61,808 nt of DNA, from positions 1-61,808 of the forward strand of contig NZ_BONC01000047.1 in the NCBI RefSeq assembly GCF_016862515.1, given 5' to 3'. How positions within the stretch are numbered: the stretch's first letter is position 1; each line of letters starts with the position of its first letter. The notes below the pieces were generated by a model. The model was not told the DNA's origin. It saw only the letters and a program-made list of their open reading frames with translations, and searched no databases. Source of the DNA: Asanoa iriomotensis. GTDB taxonomy: Bacteria > Actinomycetota > Actinomycetes > Mycobacteriales > Micromonosporaceae. Shown in pieces: positions 28,012 to 37,348 of this stretch. Position numbers and translations under genes: made by a program.

Positions 28012-28236
28012 GTGGCAGAGCACGAGCCGGTCATCGCCCCCGACCAGAGGAAACCTGGCCACCGCAGGTCCGGCCGGATCGGTGCCATCGTTGTCGCCAT
28101 CTCGCTGGTGCTGATGCAGTTCTGCAACAACGAGGTCACCGGCGTCGAGCGCATCTGGCTCAACGGCATCGCCGGGGTCCTGATCCTCGCGGTCATCGGC
28201 GACGAGGTCCTCCGCCGCAACGGCCTCCGCTCCTGA
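28012..28236 (+). CDS. small membrane protein, DUF2631-like
   Basis: This 74-residue protein has a charged N-terminus with PDQRKPGHRRSGRIG, then two hydrophobic helices (about 24-40 and 48-62) and a basic C-terminal RRNGLRS. The GTG has GGGAGGAG seven bases upstream. DUF2631 proteins of this size occur near rlmN/cdsA in other actinobacteria, and the position here fits, but the assignment rests on position and topology. Function unknown. Confidence 0.65.
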   Translation: MAEHEPVIAPDQRKPGHRRSGRIGAIVVAISLVLMQFCNNEVTGVERIWLNGIAGVLILAVIGDEVLRRNGLRS

Positions 28237-28295
28237 CCAACCCGGACCCGCGCCGGCTGCGGCACGACCGCAACGTCTAACAGCAGTCCAAGCTT

Positions 28296-28368
28296 TCCCG
28301 GGTCCGTCGGGGGCACGACCGTCGCTCCCGCCGGACGCCGCTCGCTCCGCGTCGCTGCCAGGTCCGCG
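28296..28368 (+). repeat. dispersed ~75-bp intergenic repeat, copy 1
   Basis: The copy runs from CCCGGGTCCGTCGG through CACGACCGTCGCTCCCGCCG to CCAGGTCCGCG. It shares most positions with the copies at 31162, 49845, 52116, 53264 (reverse) and 59788. It lies between convergent genes. Confidence 0.7.
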
Positions 28369-28734
28369 CCACACAACCAGGACCCTGCTCATCACGGCGA
28401 CCGCGCCGAGCACACCGACGCCGGGATGCGTTCATCGCCTCACCAGCACTGGCCGGGCCCGGCTGCTGGTCGCTCGGACCAGCGCCGGGCCGGAGCCCGC
28501 GCCTGCCGCAGCGCGCGCATTCCCCGCCCGCCGCCAACGCGACAGCGGGCGCCGACCTGCATGCGTCAGCACGCCGCACCTAACCGCGAGAACGGCGGAA
28601 CGTCGTCCGCTAGCCAGGAACAGCGCGAGCAGGACGCGCCAGAAAACATCTGTGGTCGACCCGCACCTGGCGTCTGTCGCCGGCGGACGACATCGTGGAC
28701 CTCCGCCAGCACGCCGAGACCGCCCAAACCAAAA

Positions 28735-28766
28735 CGTCCCGCCCGCCAGGAACGGCGGGCGGGACG
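28735..28766 (-). terminator. intrinsic terminator of the DivIVA-like gene
   Basis: CGTCCCGCCCGCC and GGCGGGCGGGACG pair perfectly over 13 bases with a six-base loop. On the minus strand a TTTTGG run follows the stem, giving a complete rho-independent terminator 12 bases after the stop codon. Confidence 0.85.
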
Positions 28767-28778
28767 CACAAGAGAACG

Positions 28779-29903
28779 TCAGCGGCGGCGGACGATGTCG
28801 CGGACCTCGTGCAACGCCTGCTCCACCTCGGCCTCGAAGTAGCCACCCGGCACAAGACCGAACTGGCCGGCGTCGAAGTCGGCGTCCGTCGTCGGGATCG
28901 GGCCGCGGCCCGTCATCCCGGTCAGCACGTCCTCGAAGAACCGGTCGACCTGCATCGGGTCGTAGCCGCTCCCGAACCGTCGCACCTGGAACGACCGCCG
29001 CATCTGGTCGACGCGCGCCAGGTCACTGCCGGGCGGGCCCATCAGCGGCGGGCCGCCCATGCCGGGACCACCCCCGGGCGCACCGCCCATGGTCAAGCCA
29101 GGACCGCCGCCCATGCCGGGACCGGGACCCATCGCCGGGCCGCCGCCACCCATGCCCGGACCGCCGGGACCACCGCCCGGGTGCCCGGGAGCACCGCCGC
29201 GGCCCAGGTCGCCGCGCTCGGGCATGCGGATCTCCGCCGTCATGTCCATCCGGCCGCGCCGGCCGGGCGGAGGCTGCTCCGGCCCGTCGTAGTCGTCGTC
29301 CGGCCCGAACCCGCCACGGGACGGGCCGCCACCGCCCATCGTCGGGGGGCCGCCGGGGCCGTCGTACCCGCGCGGTGGTGGGCCTTCGAACCCACTGCCG
29401 TAAGGCGGCGGCGGGCCGGGACGCGCGTAGGGGTCGTTGGGCACGGGTCGGGTCGGCAGCGGTCCGCCGCCACCCATCGCCGCGGGGCGTCGCTCCGGCG
29501 GGCCGAAGGCACCCGGCGGCGGCGCCGCGATCGGCGGGCCCATGCGGTCCGGGGGACCCATCCGGTCCGGCGGGCCGCCCATGCCAGGACCACCGAGCGG
29601 GCCGGGCGGGCCCATCCGCTCCGGCAGGCCCATCCGGTCGGGCCCGCTGAAGCGCCCGTTGCGCTCCTCGAGCTCGCCGACCTGGCGCTCGACGCGGTCC
29701 AGGTGCAGGTCGACCTGCCACTCGTCGTACCCGCCGAACCGGACCCGGAAGACGACGTCGTGGACCTCCTGCGAGCCGACCGGCGCGCCGATCGGCTCGC
29801 CGGACAGGGTCGCCTCGACGCGGTCGAGGAAGGCGTCGACCTCGTCGACCTTGTAGCCGCGACGCAACGCCCGGCGGCGGAATCGTTGACCCTGGCTCGC
29901 CAC
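28779..29903 (-). CDS. DivIVA-domain protein with a Met/Pro/Gly-rich linker
   Basis: This 374-residue protein has DivIVA-type half motifs at both ends. The N-terminus has FRRRALRRGYKVDEVDAFLD and VHDVVFRVRFGGYDEWQVDLHLDRVE; the C-terminus has FQVRRFGSGYDPMQVDRFFEDVL. Between them (about 85-300) is a low-complexity linker dominated by Pro, Gly and Met, with repeated GPPDRM and GGGP units. DivIVA modules recruit polar-growth or division proteins in actinobacteria. Only short helices are predicted, so it is not a classical Wag31 coiled coil. The GTG has AGGAG five bases upstream. Its position next to rlmN and cdsA is conserved. Confidence 0.75.
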   Translation of the reverse strand: MASQGQRFRRRALRRGYKVDEVDAFLDRVEATLSGEPIGAPVGSQEVHDVVFRVRFGGYDEWQVDLHLDRVERQVGELEERNGRFSGPDRMGLPERMGPPGPLGGPGMGGPPDRMGPPDRMGPPIAAPPPGAFGPPERRPAAMGGGGPLPTRPVPNDPYARPGPPPPYGSGFEGPPPRGYDGPGGPPTMGGGGPSRGGFGPDDDYDGPEQPPPGRRGRMDMTAEIRMPERGDLGRGGAPGHPGGGPGGPGMGGGGPAMGPGPGMGGGPGLTMGGAPGGGPGMGGPPLMGPPGSDLARVDQMRRSFQVRRFGSGYDPMQVDRFFEDVLTGMTGRGPIPTTDADFDAGQFGLVPGGYFEAEVEQALHEVRDIVRRR

Positions 29904-29946
29904 TATGTCTCCTGGTTAGTTCGCTCGGCCGCGGCCCCGAACGCGG

Positions 29947-31068
29947 TCATGTCGTCACCTCGGCCGCGGCGAGCTGCCCGCACGCGCCGTCAATCTCGCG
30001 ACCTCTGGTGTCACGCACCGTAGTCGACACGCCCGCCGCGCGCAGCCTCCGGACGAACTCGCGCTCGACGGGCTTGGCGCTGGCGTCCCACCGGCTGCCC
30101 GGAGTCGGGTTCAGCGGGATCAGGTTGACGTGCGCCAGCCGCCCGGCCAGCAGGCGTCCGAGCAGATCCGCTCGCCAGGGCTGGTCGTTCACGTCCTTGA
30201 TCATGGCGTATTCGACGGAAACACGGCGCCCCGTGCGATCCGCGTAGTGCCACGCGGCATCGAGCACCTCGGCCACCTTCCACCGTTGGTTGACCGGCAC
30301 CAGTTCATCGCGCAGATCATCATCGGGCGCGTGCAGCGACAGCGCAAGAGTCACCTGGAGGTCTTCGTCGGCCAGCTTGCGCATCGCCGGCACCAGCCCC
30401 ACGGTCGAGACCGTGATGTGCCGCTGCGACAGCCCGAGACCCTCGGGAGCCGGCGACGTCAACCGCCGCACGGCGGCCAGCACCCGGTTGTAGTTGGCCA
30501 GCGGCTCGCCCATCCCCATGAACACGACGTGCGACAGCCGCGGCGGCGAGCCGGCGACCGCACCCGACGCGGCGACGCCGGCGAGATAGACAGCCTGGTC
30601 GACGATCTCGGCGGTCGACAGGTTGCGGGTCAACCCGGCCTGACCCGTCGCACAGAACGGACACGCCATGCCGCAGCCGGCTTGACTGGAGATGCAGACG
30701 GTGACCCGATCGGGATATCCCATCAGCACGCTCTCGACGAGCGAACCGTCGTGCAGCCGCCACAACGCCTTGCGGGTGGCGCCGTCGTCGCAGGCCATCT
30801 CGCGTACCGGCGTCAACAGCCGCGGCAACAGGTCATCCGCGATCTTCGCGCGACTGGCCGCCGGCAGGTCGGTCATCGCGTCGGGGTCACGCACCAGCCG
30901 GCCGAAGTAATGCGTCGACAGTTGCCGCGCACGAAACTTGGGCTCACCGAGAGCGACCAAAGCCTCCTCGCGGCCCGCAACGTCAAGATCGGCAAGGTGT
31001 CGCGGCGGCATGGCCGGCCGCCGCCCGGCGGATGCGGCGTCCAACTGAACAATGGGCAAGCTCGTCAT
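29947..31068 (-). CDS. rlmN: 23S rRNA/tRNA (adenine-C2)-methyltransferase RlmN
   Basis: This 373-residue radical-SAM enzyme adds a methyl group at C2 of A2503 in 23S rRNA and A37 in some tRNAs. The cluster motif is [12 protein letters not shown] (C-x3-C-x2-C), followed by [12 protein letters not shown] and [10 protein letters not shown]. The second catalytic Cys is in the C-terminal GACGQL. The start at 31068 is chosen because GGAG lies five bases upstream; an in-frame upstream extension is Arg-rich and passes through a dispersed repeat. It lies 43 bases after the DivIVA-like gene's upstream end and is probably a separate transcript. Confidence 0.95.
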   Translation of the reverse strand: MTSLPIVQLDAASAGRRPAMPPRHLADLDVAGREEALVALGEPKFRARQLSTHYFGRLVRDPDAMTDLPAASRAKIADDLLPRLLTPVREMACDDGATRKALWRLHDGSLVESVLMGYPDRVTVCISSQAGCGMACPFCATGQAGLTRNLSTAEIVDQAVYLAGVAASGAVAGSPPRLSHVVFMGMGEPLANYNRVLAAVRRLTSPAPEGLGLSQRHITVSTVGLVPAMRKLADEDLQVTLALSLHAPDDDLRDELVPVNQRWKVAEVLDAAWHYADRTGRRVSVEYAMIKDVNDQPWRADLLGRLLAGRLAHVNLIPLNPTPGSRWDASAKPVEREFVRRLRAAGVSTTVRDTRGREIDGACGQLAAAEVTT

Positions 31069-31440
31069 GGCGGCTCCAGTCTCCCACGACTGTTCGATCA
31101 CCTTCACCTGCCCAGGTGTCGGAACAAAAACAGGGAGATCAAATGTCAATTCATTGACGCACGTCCGTCGTGGGCACGACCGCTCGCTCCCGCGCGCACC
31201 GCTCGCTCCGCTTCGCTGCCGGGTCCGCGCACCAAACGCTTTCTTTATCCGAATTCGCGCTGAATCTGGATAGGCGCGGGCCGCCGCTACACGGAGAGCG
31301 ACCATCTCATCGACCACATTCGACATGGGGCACTGCGGTCGCGCGTACCCGAAACGTCGCTTTACCCACTCAGTCGCCGCGGCCGACGAGCAATGACCTA
31401 ACTCACGCGCCGAAGCAAGGCGAGACGGGTCCGCCGTCGA
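31069..31440. other. 372-bp intergenic region between cdsA and rlmN
   Basis: It holds one copy of the dispersed repeat and an AT-richer stretch around 31120-31160 (aaaaacagggagatcaaatg) that may contain the rlmN promoter. No gene is recognised. Confidence 0.4.
31162..31232 (+). repeat. dispersed ~75-bp intergenic repeat, copy 2 (diverged)
   Basis: The copy runs from GTCCGTCGTGGGCACGACCG to GGGTCCGCG. It contains GCTCGCTCCGCTTCGCTGCC. It is less like the consensus than copies 3, 4 and 6, but collinear with them. Confidence 0.6.
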
Positions 31441-32571
31441 TCAGCGGACGGGCGCGAAGATCGACAGCAACAGGTAGGCCGTCGGCACCGCGAACAGGAT
31501 CGAGTCGAGCCGGTCCATCAGGCCGCCGTGGCCTGGAAGCAGGTGGCTCATGTCCTTGACGCCCAGGTCGCGCTTGAGCATCGACTCGAAGAGGTCGCCG
31601 AGGACCGCGGCCACGCTGAGGGCCGCGCCGATCAGGGCGCCCCACCAGAAGTCGACGTTGAGCAGGAAGTAGCAGCTGATCGCCGAGCCGACCGCGGCCG
31701 CGACCAGTGAGCCGCCGAAACCTTCCCACGACTTCTTCGGGCTGATGGTGGGCGCCATGGGATGGCGCCCGAGGAAGACCCCGGCCGCGTAACCGCCCGT
31801 GTCGGAGAGCACGACCCCGATCAGCACGACCAGGACGCGGTCGGCGCCGTCCGGTGGGACGGCCAGTAGCGCGGCGAACCCGGCCAGGAACGGCACGTAG
31901 ACCGCGATCAGGGTCGACGCGGTCAGGTCCCGTTTGAAGTCCTTCGGGCCGTCGGCCAGCCGCCAGACGGTCGCGGCGAGCAGGGTCGCCGCCAGGCCGA
32001 GGAGCAGGGCGTCCGCGCCGGCGTACCAGGCCAGGCAGATCATCAGCACCCCGCCGGCGATCAGCGGGATCGTCGGCGGTTGGGCCCGGACCGCACGCAT
32101 GGCCCGGCTGACCTCCCAGATGCCGACCGCCACCGCCAGTGCGAGGACGCCGAGGAAGGCGAGCTTGTAGGTGTAGAGCGAGACGAGCAGGACCGCGCCG
32201 AGCGTGACGCCGACGCCGATCGCGGCCGGGAGGTTGCGGCCGGCGCGGCTGGTCTTCTGCGTGGTCGGGGGTCGGCCCGGGCCCGCCCGGCGCTTGCCGG
32301 GGCCGGGGCGGCGCGGCGGTGCCGGGTCCGGGTCGTCGTCGCGCGGCCGCCGGTCGGCGCGCGGCGAGACGACGGGAAGTTGGGTGGTGTCGGCGAAGCC
32401 GTTGGTGTCACCGCCGTAGGGCGGTTCGGTCTCCGGCACGGGCTGAGTGGGGCCGGCCCAGCCCGGAACGTCGAGGTTCGTATGGAAACCGGGCTCGTAA
32501 TCATCGGGCGCGGCACCGGAGTGCCGCGCCCGATGCGGATCAACGCTCGAATAAGGGTCAGAGTAGGACAT
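31441..32571 (-). CDS. cdsA: phosphatidate cytidylyltransferase
   Basis: This 376-residue membrane enzyme makes CDP-diacylglycerol from phosphatidic acid and CTP. The N-terminal ~110 residues are soluble and Pro/Asp/Arg-rich. About eight hydrophobic helices follow. The C-terminal CdsA signature SMLKRDLGVKD-x5-PGHGGLMDRLDS is complete, and SPKKSWEGFGGS precedes it. The start is uncertain: an ATG at 32571 is preferred by likeness to relatives starting MS-x2-DPY, while a GTG at 32604 has AGGGGGG eleven bases upstream. It lies downstream of frr in the usual frr-cdsA order. Confidence 0.92.
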   Translation of the reverse strand: MSYSDPYSSVDPHRARHSGAAPDDYEPGFHTNLDVPGWAGPTQPVPETEPPYGGDTNGFADTTQLPVVSPRADRRPRDDDPDPAPPRRPGPGKRRAGPGRPPTTQKTSRAGRNLPAAIGVGVTLGAVLLVSLYTYKLAFLGVLALAVAVGIWEVSRAMRAVRAQPPTIPLIAGGVLMICLAWYAGADALLLGLAATLLAATVWRLADGPKDFKRDLTASTLIAVYVPFLAGFAALLAVPPDGADRVLVVLIGVVLSDTGGYAAGVFLGRHPMAPTISPKKSWEGFGGSLVAAAVGSAISCYFLLNVDFWWGALIGAALSVAAVLGDLFESMLKRDLGVKDMSHLLPGHGGLMDRLDSILFAVPTAYLLLSIFAPVR

Positions 32572-32688
32572 CAGCCCACAACCGGGCCCGCCGTTGAACG
32601 CCACATGTCGTCGAGCCCCCCTTCGCCTATCGATCTCCTGACCAGGAGGAATCGTGCCGAGCCTACTGCACCTCCGGCGACCTCCCGC

Positions 32689-33246
32689 TCAGACCTCGAG
32701 CAGCTCGATCTCCTTGTGCTTCAAGAGTTCGTCGATCTGTGTGACGTACCGGTGGGTCAGGTCGTCGAGGTCCTTCTCGGCCCGTCGACCCTCGTCTTCC
32801 CCGGTCTCGCCGTCTTTCACCAGCCGGTCGAGCTCTTCCTTGGCCTTGCGCCGCCTGTTGCGTATCGCGACCCTGGCCTCCTCAGCCTTGTGCCGGGCCA
32901 CCTTGATCATGTCGCGACGCCGCTCCTCGGTCATCTGGGGCAGCACGATGCGCAGCTGGTTGCCCTCGTTGTTGGGGTTGACCCCGAGGTCCGAGTCGCG
33001 GATCGCCTTCTCCATGGCGCCGAGCTGCGAGTTGTCGTACGGCTTGATGATCGCCATCCGCGGCTCCGGCGTGCCGACGGACGCCATCTGGGTCAGCGGC
33101 GTCGGGGTGCCGTAGTAATCGATGATGATCTTGGAGAACATCGCCGCGTTGGCCCGACCGGTGCGGATAGCGGCGAACTCCTCCTTGGCGTGGTTCACCG
33201 CGCCATCCATCTTCTCCTCGGCCTCGAGGAGTGTGTCGTCGATCAC
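32689..33246 (-). CDS. frr: ribosome recycling factor
   Basis: This 185-residue cytoplasmic factor, with EF-G, splits the post-termination ribosome. It has the usual three-helix layout, with [41 protein letters not shown] and the C-terminal [20 protein letters not shown]. The GTG start has AGAAGG nearby and lies 33 bases after pyrH, as part of the conserved rpsB-tsf-pyrH-frr-cdsA order. Confidence 0.97.
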   Translation of the reverse strand: MIDDTLLEAEEKMDGAVNHAKEEFAAIRTGRANAAMFSKIIIDYYGTPTPLTQMASVGTPEPRMAIIKPYDNSQLGAMEKAIRDSDLGVNPNNEGNQLRIVLPQMTEERRRDMIKVARHKAEEARVAIRNRRRKAKEELDRLVKDGETGEDEGRRAEKDLDDLTHRYVTQIDELLKHKEIELLEV

Positions 33247-33279
33247 CGGGTCCGTCGCCTCCTTCTGGGGATGTGGCTC

Positions 33280-34050
33280 TCAGTTGGCTGTGATCAGTGT
33301 GCCGATGCGCTCGCCGGCGACGGCCCTCATGATCGTGTCGTCGCCCTCGGCGCCGAACACCAGCATCGGCAAGCCGTTCTCCTCGCAGAGGCTGAACGCG
33401 GCCGCGTCTGCGACCCGCAGCCCGCGCCGGAGCACCTCGGCGAACGTGACCGAGTCGAACTTGCTGGCCGTCGGGTCGGTGCGCGGATCGGCGGTGTAGA
33501 CCCCGTCGACCCCGTTCTTGCTCATCAACACGACGTCGGCACGGATCTCCAGCGCACGCTGGGCGGCGACGGTGTCGGTCGAGAAGTAGGGCATCCCGGC
33601 ACCCGCGCCGAAGATCACCACACGCCCCTTCTCCAGGTGGCGGATGGCGCGCAGCGGGATGTAGGGCTCGGCGACCTGGGCCATGGTGATCGCGCTCTGT
33701 ACGCGGGTCTCGATGCCCTCCTTCTCCAGGAAGTCCTGGAGGGCCAGGCAGTTCATGACCGTGCCGAGCATGCCCATGTAGTCGGCGCGGGCGCGGTCCA
33801 TGCCGCGCTTCTGAAGTTCCGCGCCGCGGAAGAAATTGCCACCGCCGACGACGACGGCGACCTGGACGCCGCGACGGACCACGGACGCGATCTGGCGGGC
33901 GACGGCCTGCACCACATCGGGGTCGACGCCGACCATGCCGCCGCCGAAGACCTCACCCGACAACTTGAGTACGACCCGGCGGGGCCTGCCCGGAGGTGGT
34001 GCGGTGGGGTCCTCGACCGCCCACGCCGACTCGCCTGCCACGTCCGTCAT
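33280..34050 (-). CDS. pyrH: UMP kinase
   Basis: This 256-residue hexameric kinase converts UMP to UDP. The amino-acid-kinase fold shows [49 protein letters not shown] and [12 protein letters not shown]. The start is the ATG at 34050, with GAGAGG seven bases upstream. Upstream reading would run through a series of hairpins. The N-terminus carries about 25 extra residues, as in other actinobacteria. Confidence 0.96.
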   Translation of the reverse strand: MTDVAGESAWAVEDPTAPPPGRPRRVVLKLSGEVFGGGMVGVDPDVVQAVARQIASVVRRGVQVAVVVGGGNFFRGAELQKRGMDRARADYMGMLGTVMNCLALQDFLEKEGIETRVQSAITMAQVAEPYIPLRAIRHLEKGRVVIFGAGAGMPYFSTDTVAAQRALEIRADVVLMSKNGVDGVYTADPRTDPTASKFDSVTFAEVLRRGLRVADAAAFSLCEENGLPMLVFGAEGDDTIMRAVAGERIGTLITAN

Positions 34051-34073
34051 CCGACCGCCTCTCGTCGCCTGCC

Positions 34074-34219
34074 GCACCGGATTGCGTCCGGTGCTCCCCG
34101 CACCCCGTTTCGGGGTGCGTCGCTTCGGCACCCGGTCGGTGCCGACTGGAGCGTATTGCCCGCGCAGCCCACCGGCATTCGGGCCGGTGGTGCGCCCCCG
34201 CCCGGTCGGACGGGGGCGC
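34074..34219 (-). terminator. five consecutive hairpins between tsf and pyrH
   Basis: Five perfect stems follow one another: GCACCGGA (34074-34094), CGCACCCCG (34099-34119), TCGGCACC (34125-34145), CCACCGGC (34169-34190) and GCGCCCCCG (34192-34219), each with its complement. Loops are 3 to 10 bases. They fill the tsf-pyrH gap and end before the pyrH ribosome site. A tandem terminator or mRNA-stability element is likely. Confidence 0.65.
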
Positions 34220-34228
34220 GCAGCCGGC

Positions 34229-35065
34229 TCAGGCCTGGCCGACCTCGAAGCGGACGAACCGCGTCAGGTCGATGCCGGCCTCGTTGACGACCTGCTTGAC
34301 GGTCTTCTTGTTGTCGGCGACCGACGCCTGCTCCAGGAGCACGAAGTCCTTGAAGAACGCGTTGGTGCGCCCGTCGACGATCTTCGACAGGGCAGCCTCG
34401 GGCTTGCCCTCCTCGCGAGCGGTCTGCTCGGCGATCCGACGCTCGGACTCCACGACGTCGGCCGGCACCTCGTCGCGGGTGAGGTACTTGGGCCGCATCG
34501 CGGCGATCTGCATCGCCACACCGCGCGCGTCGGCGTCGGCGGCCTCGTCGCTCTTGCCGCCGTACTGGACCAGAACGCCAACGGCCGGCGGCAGGTCCTG
34601 GCTCTTGCGGTGCAGGTAGACGGCCACCTCGCCGGCGGTGTCGAGCACCGCGAAGCGGTTGAGCACGAGCTTCTCGCCGATCTTGGCCGAGGCTTCCTGG
34701 ATGGTGTCCGCGACGGTACGGCCGTCGGCCAGCTTGCTGGCCAGCAGCGCCTCGACGTCGGTGACACCCGACTGCTCGGCGTGCTCGACAAGCTGCTGCG
34801 CGAGGGCGATGAAGTCGGCGTTCTTCGCGACGAAGTCGGTCTCGCAGTTGAGCTCGAGCAGCGCCCGACCGGAGTGCGCGACCAGACCGTTGGCGGCGGT
34901 GCGCCCGGCACGCTTGCCGACGTCCTTGGCACCCTTGATCCGGAGGACCTCGACGGCCTTGTCGAAATCGCCGTCGGCCTCGGTCAGCGCCTTCTTGCTG
35001 TCCATCATGCCGGCGCCGGTGAGATCGCGGAGCTTCTTGACGTCCGCGGCGGTGAAGTCAGCCAT
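34229..35065 (-). CDS. tsf: elongation factor Ts
   Basis: This 278-residue guanine-nucleotide exchange factor for EF-Tu has the N-terminal UBA-like module [19 protein letters not shown], the exchange signature [12 protein letters not shown], and two core subdomains. The protein lies 68 bases after rpsB with a long hairpin between them. It is full length and uses an ATG. Confidence 0.97.
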   Translation of the reverse strand: MADFTAADVKKLRDLTGAGMMDSKKALTEADGDFDKAVEVLRIKGAKDVGKRAGRTAANGLVAHSGRALLELNCETDFVAKNADFIALAQQLVEHAEQSGVTDVEALLASKLADGRTVADTIQEASAKIGEKLVLNRFAVLDTAGEVAVYLHRKSQDLPPAVGVLVQYGGKSDEAADADARGVAMQIAAMRPKYLTRDEVPADVVESERRIAEQTAREEGKPEAALSKIVDGRTNAFFKDFVLLEQASVADNKKTVKQVVNEAGIDLTRFVRFEVGQA

Positions 35066-35098
35066 GACTCTCTCTTTTGATGGTTAGTGGGGTCGTGG

Positions 35099-35126
35099 CC
35101 GGGCCCGCCCGGTAGGGCGGGCCCGG
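35099..35126 (-). terminator. hairpin between rpsB and tsf
   Basis: CCGGGCCCGCCC and GGGCGGGCCCGG pair perfectly over 12 bases around a GGTA loop. It lies 7 bases after the rpsB stop. It probably attenuates read-through into tsf or stabilises the 3' end of rpsB mRNA. Confidence 0.65.
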
Positions 35127-35133
35127 AACCAGC

Positions 35134-35967
35134 TCATTCCGCGGAAACGGTCGCCGACTCGTCGGACTTCTTGTCGGCACCCTCGAGGAGCTCGCGCTCC
35201 CACTCGGCCAGCGGCTCGTCGGCGGCCACCACGCCCGGCTCCGGCTTCTCGTCGGCGCCACCACGCTGGCCACGGCCCGACCGCGCGATCAGCCCGTCGG
35301 CAACGGCGGCCGCGACGACCTTGGTCAGCAGCTCGGCGGACCGGATCGCGTCGTCGTTGCCCGGGATCGGGAAGTCGACCTCGTCGGGGTCGCAGTTGGT
35401 GTCAAGCACCGCGATGACCGGAATGCCCAGCTTGCGGGCCTCGTCAACCGCGATGTGCTCCTTCTTGGTGTCGACGACCCAGATGGCCGCCGGGACCTTC
35501 TGCATGTCGCGCAGGCCGCCCAGGGTGCGGGTCAGCTTGATCTTCTCGCGCGAGAGCTGCAGGGTCTCCTTCTTGGTGTAGCCGGCCGCGGTGCCGCTGA
35601 GGTCGCCGAGGGCCTCGAGCTCCTTCATGCGCTGCAGCCGCTTGTAGACCGTCTGGAAGTTGGTGAGCATGCCACCCAGCCAACGGTGGTTGACGTAGGG
35701 CATGCCGACCCGCGACGCCTGCTCGGCGATCGCTTCCTGCGCCTGCTTCTTCGTGCCGACGAACAGCACGCTGCCACCTTCGGCAACGGTGTTGCGGATG
35801 AAGTCGTACGCCTTCTCGATGTAGTCCAGCGTCTGACGCAGGTCGATGATGTAAATACCGTTACGCTCGGTGAAGATGAAGCGCTTCATCTTCGGGTTCC
35901 AGCGCCGGGTCTGGTGCCCGAAATGGACACCGCTCTCCAGCAGCTGGCGCATGGTCACAACGGCCAT
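35134..35967 (-). CDS. rpsB: 30S ribosomal protein S2
   Basis: This is a 277-residue ribosomal protein. The N-terminal [45 protein letters not shown] and the later [26 protein letters not shown] are all S2 signatures. A ~50-residue acidic/Gly-rich C-terminal tail is typical of actinobacteria. The ATG at 35967 has GAGGAG nine bases upstream. It heads the rpsB-tsf-pyrH-frr block. Confidence 0.97.
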   Translation of the reverse strand: MAVVTMRQLLESGVHFGHQTRRWNPKMKRFIFTERNGIYIIDLRQTLDYIEKAYDFIRNTVAEGGSVLFVGTKKQAQEAIAEQASRVGMPYVNHRWLGGMLTNFQTVYKRLQRMKELEALGDLSGTAAGYTKKETLQLSREKIKLTRTLGGLRDMQKVPAAIWVVDTKKEHIAVDEARKLGIPVIAVLDTNCDPDEVDFPIPGNDDAIRSAELLTKVVAAAVADGLIARSGRGQRGGADEKPEPGVVAADEPLAEWERELLEGADKKSDESATVSAE

Positions 35968-36432
35968 GGTGGGGCGCTCCTCGTGTTGTCCCTGGTTGTC
36001 ACGCCGGCCGGGCGGCCGAGCGTCCTGGCGCCCGGTCGCCGGCCATGGTGGGCCCAATCAAGATCAGGACCAGGGGACCGTCGCTCACCTCGAGCCACAA
36101 GGACGCGAACGCGAGAAGGGCGCGCGAGGTCGACCGCCCTGCGGCGGTCGCCAAAAGCCAAGTGTACGCCGTCTGCCCCCACACCCTTTCCCCGCCTCTG
36201 CGGGTGCTCCGAGGGGCCAACCAGCGCCGTCGCGGAGAGTACGCGACCGGTTGTCGGACACCGCCGCCCCGACCGACCAAGATCTAGACCGCGACCCTCC
36301 CGGACCGCTTCTTCAAGCTCGGCATACCCACAGACCCCAGAAGCGCGATGGGCATCACCGCGACAGCCCATCCCACCGCTCGGTCAGGTCCGTCGATACA
36401 TGGCACGCCCGCCGCGCTGCCGGGATTCGCAC
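35968..36432 (-). promoter_or_regulatory. 465-bp rpsB upstream region
   Basis: No gene is recognised. A CGACCGCC/GGCGGTCG hairpin lies at 36131-36150, and a TACACT box on the minus strand just upstream of it could be a -10 element. A long leader would leave room for S2 feedback control, as known in other bacteria, but no conserved leader was recognised here. Confidence 0.3.
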
Positions 36433-36636
36433 TTATGGCGGTGGAATCGGGTCATGGACGTCCGCGAGCTCGCGGTCCATGCGAGCGAGCTTCGTGGCCA
36501 CCCTGAGCTGGAGGCCGACACGCCGCGTCGCGGCGAAGGCCTCGCGGAGGCGCTGGCGTTCAGACCTCCGCCGGGCCGCCGCGTCGCGGGCGGCCCGCAG
36601 CCGCTCATTCATCTCGTCCTCGGTCAGGAAGGACAT
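36433..36636 (-). CDS. small highly charged helical protein
   Basis: This 67-residue protein is unrecognised. It is rich in Arg, Glu and Ala, and is likely one long helix or coiled coil (residues about 5-55), with a C-terminal HDPIPPP. The ATG has AGGGGAGG six bases upstream, one of the best ribosome sites in the region, which is the main reason to call it. Its start lies inside the end of a low-confidence upstream frame. Confidence 0.55.
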   Translation of the reverse strand: MSFLTEDEMNERLRAARDAAARRRSERQRLREAFAATRRVGLQLRVATKLARMDRELADVHDPIPPP

Positions 36637-37007
36637 CCCGACCCTCCCCTTTGATCCGTTTGTCCGAGGTAGTCACGCTCATCCGGTCCGCAGGGCCTAG
36701 CCACGCACACCAGCTCGATCACATCGACGATCACCGCACGCGCCACCAGGAGTCGCGTGACGATTGCGCGTGGCTCGTCCCGGCGACGACCGATCGGGCT
36801 CGCAACGCATCGGGCCGCCGCAGTCCGCTCGCGACCTCCGGGCAACCCCTCCAGACCAGCACCATGGCAGGGAGCGCGCTCATCAGACCCACCCGCACAG
36901 ACCTGGCCCGCCGCGTCGCCAAAGGCGCTGGCCGGTCGCCCGGCGGCGTCGAGCGCCGGCCGGTCCAGGCCAGCGGCAATTGGCACGTCCGCGCCGGCGG
37001 CGATCAT
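36624..37007 (-). CDS. questionable ORF, Ala/Gly/Arg-rich
   Basis: This 127-residue frame has no recognisable domain. Its ATG overlaps the stop of the preceding frame (ATGA), and its end overlaps the start of the next small gene by 13 bases. Codon third-position GC is only moderately high, lower than in neighbours. It could be a decaying gene or chance. Confidence 0.25.
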   Translation of the reverse strand: MIAAGADVPIAAGLDRPALDAAGRPASAFGDAAGQVCAGGSDERAPCHGAGLEGLPGGRERTAAARCVASPIGRRRDEPRAIVTRLLVARAVIVDVIELVCVARPCGPDERDYLGQTDQRGGSGCPS

Positions 37008-37348
37008 GGCCGACCGTCCAGGTCCAATACAGGCACCGAGAGCAGACCCGTCCGCCCTGGTCGCCAGATGGTCCAGACCGGTGGTGGCGCCGACGTCGAC
37101 CCACGTAGACCACCCGCACCACCGAAAGCCGGTACACCCTCACCGCCGACATCGCTCACCGCCCGGTCCAAACCAGCAGCACCACCGACACCCAGCACGC
37201 CAACACCCACGACGGCGCCGACAGCCCGGTCCAGACGAGCGGCGCAGCCGAAGGCTGGCGAGGCCGCTTCGGCGGCGGGCATGGATGGACCGTCCCGGCC
37301 GGTGGCGACGGTCAGGGCTGACCTGTCGACGCCGTTGGTGGTGGTCAT
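37004..37348 (-). CDS. questionable ORF translationally coupled to dprA, low complexity
   Basis: This 114-residue Gly/Ala/Val-rich frame begins with an ATG that overlaps the dprA stop by four bases (ATGA). The first ~40 codons have the genome's strong third-position GC, and the rest is weaker. A loose LDRAV-type repeat recurs. No family is recognised. The overlap is the main support for translation. Confidence 0.33.
   Translation of the reverse strand: MTTTNGVDRSALTVATGRDGPSMPAAEAASPAFGCAARLDRAVGAVVGVGVLGVGGAAGLDRAVSDVGGEGVPAFGGAGGLRGSTSAPPPVWTIWRPGRTGLLSVPVLDLDGRP

Larger units (their letters stand above)
28237..28778. other. 542-bp intergenic region between convergent genes
   Basis: It holds one copy of the dispersed repeat (28296-28368) and a strong terminator (28735-28766). 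No gene with a ribosome site or recognisable product is seen between them. Confidence 0.5.

Noticed and set aside
34074-34219. A riboswitch upstream of pyrH
   Set aside because: The five stems are simple independent hairpins; no known riboswitch core was recognised.
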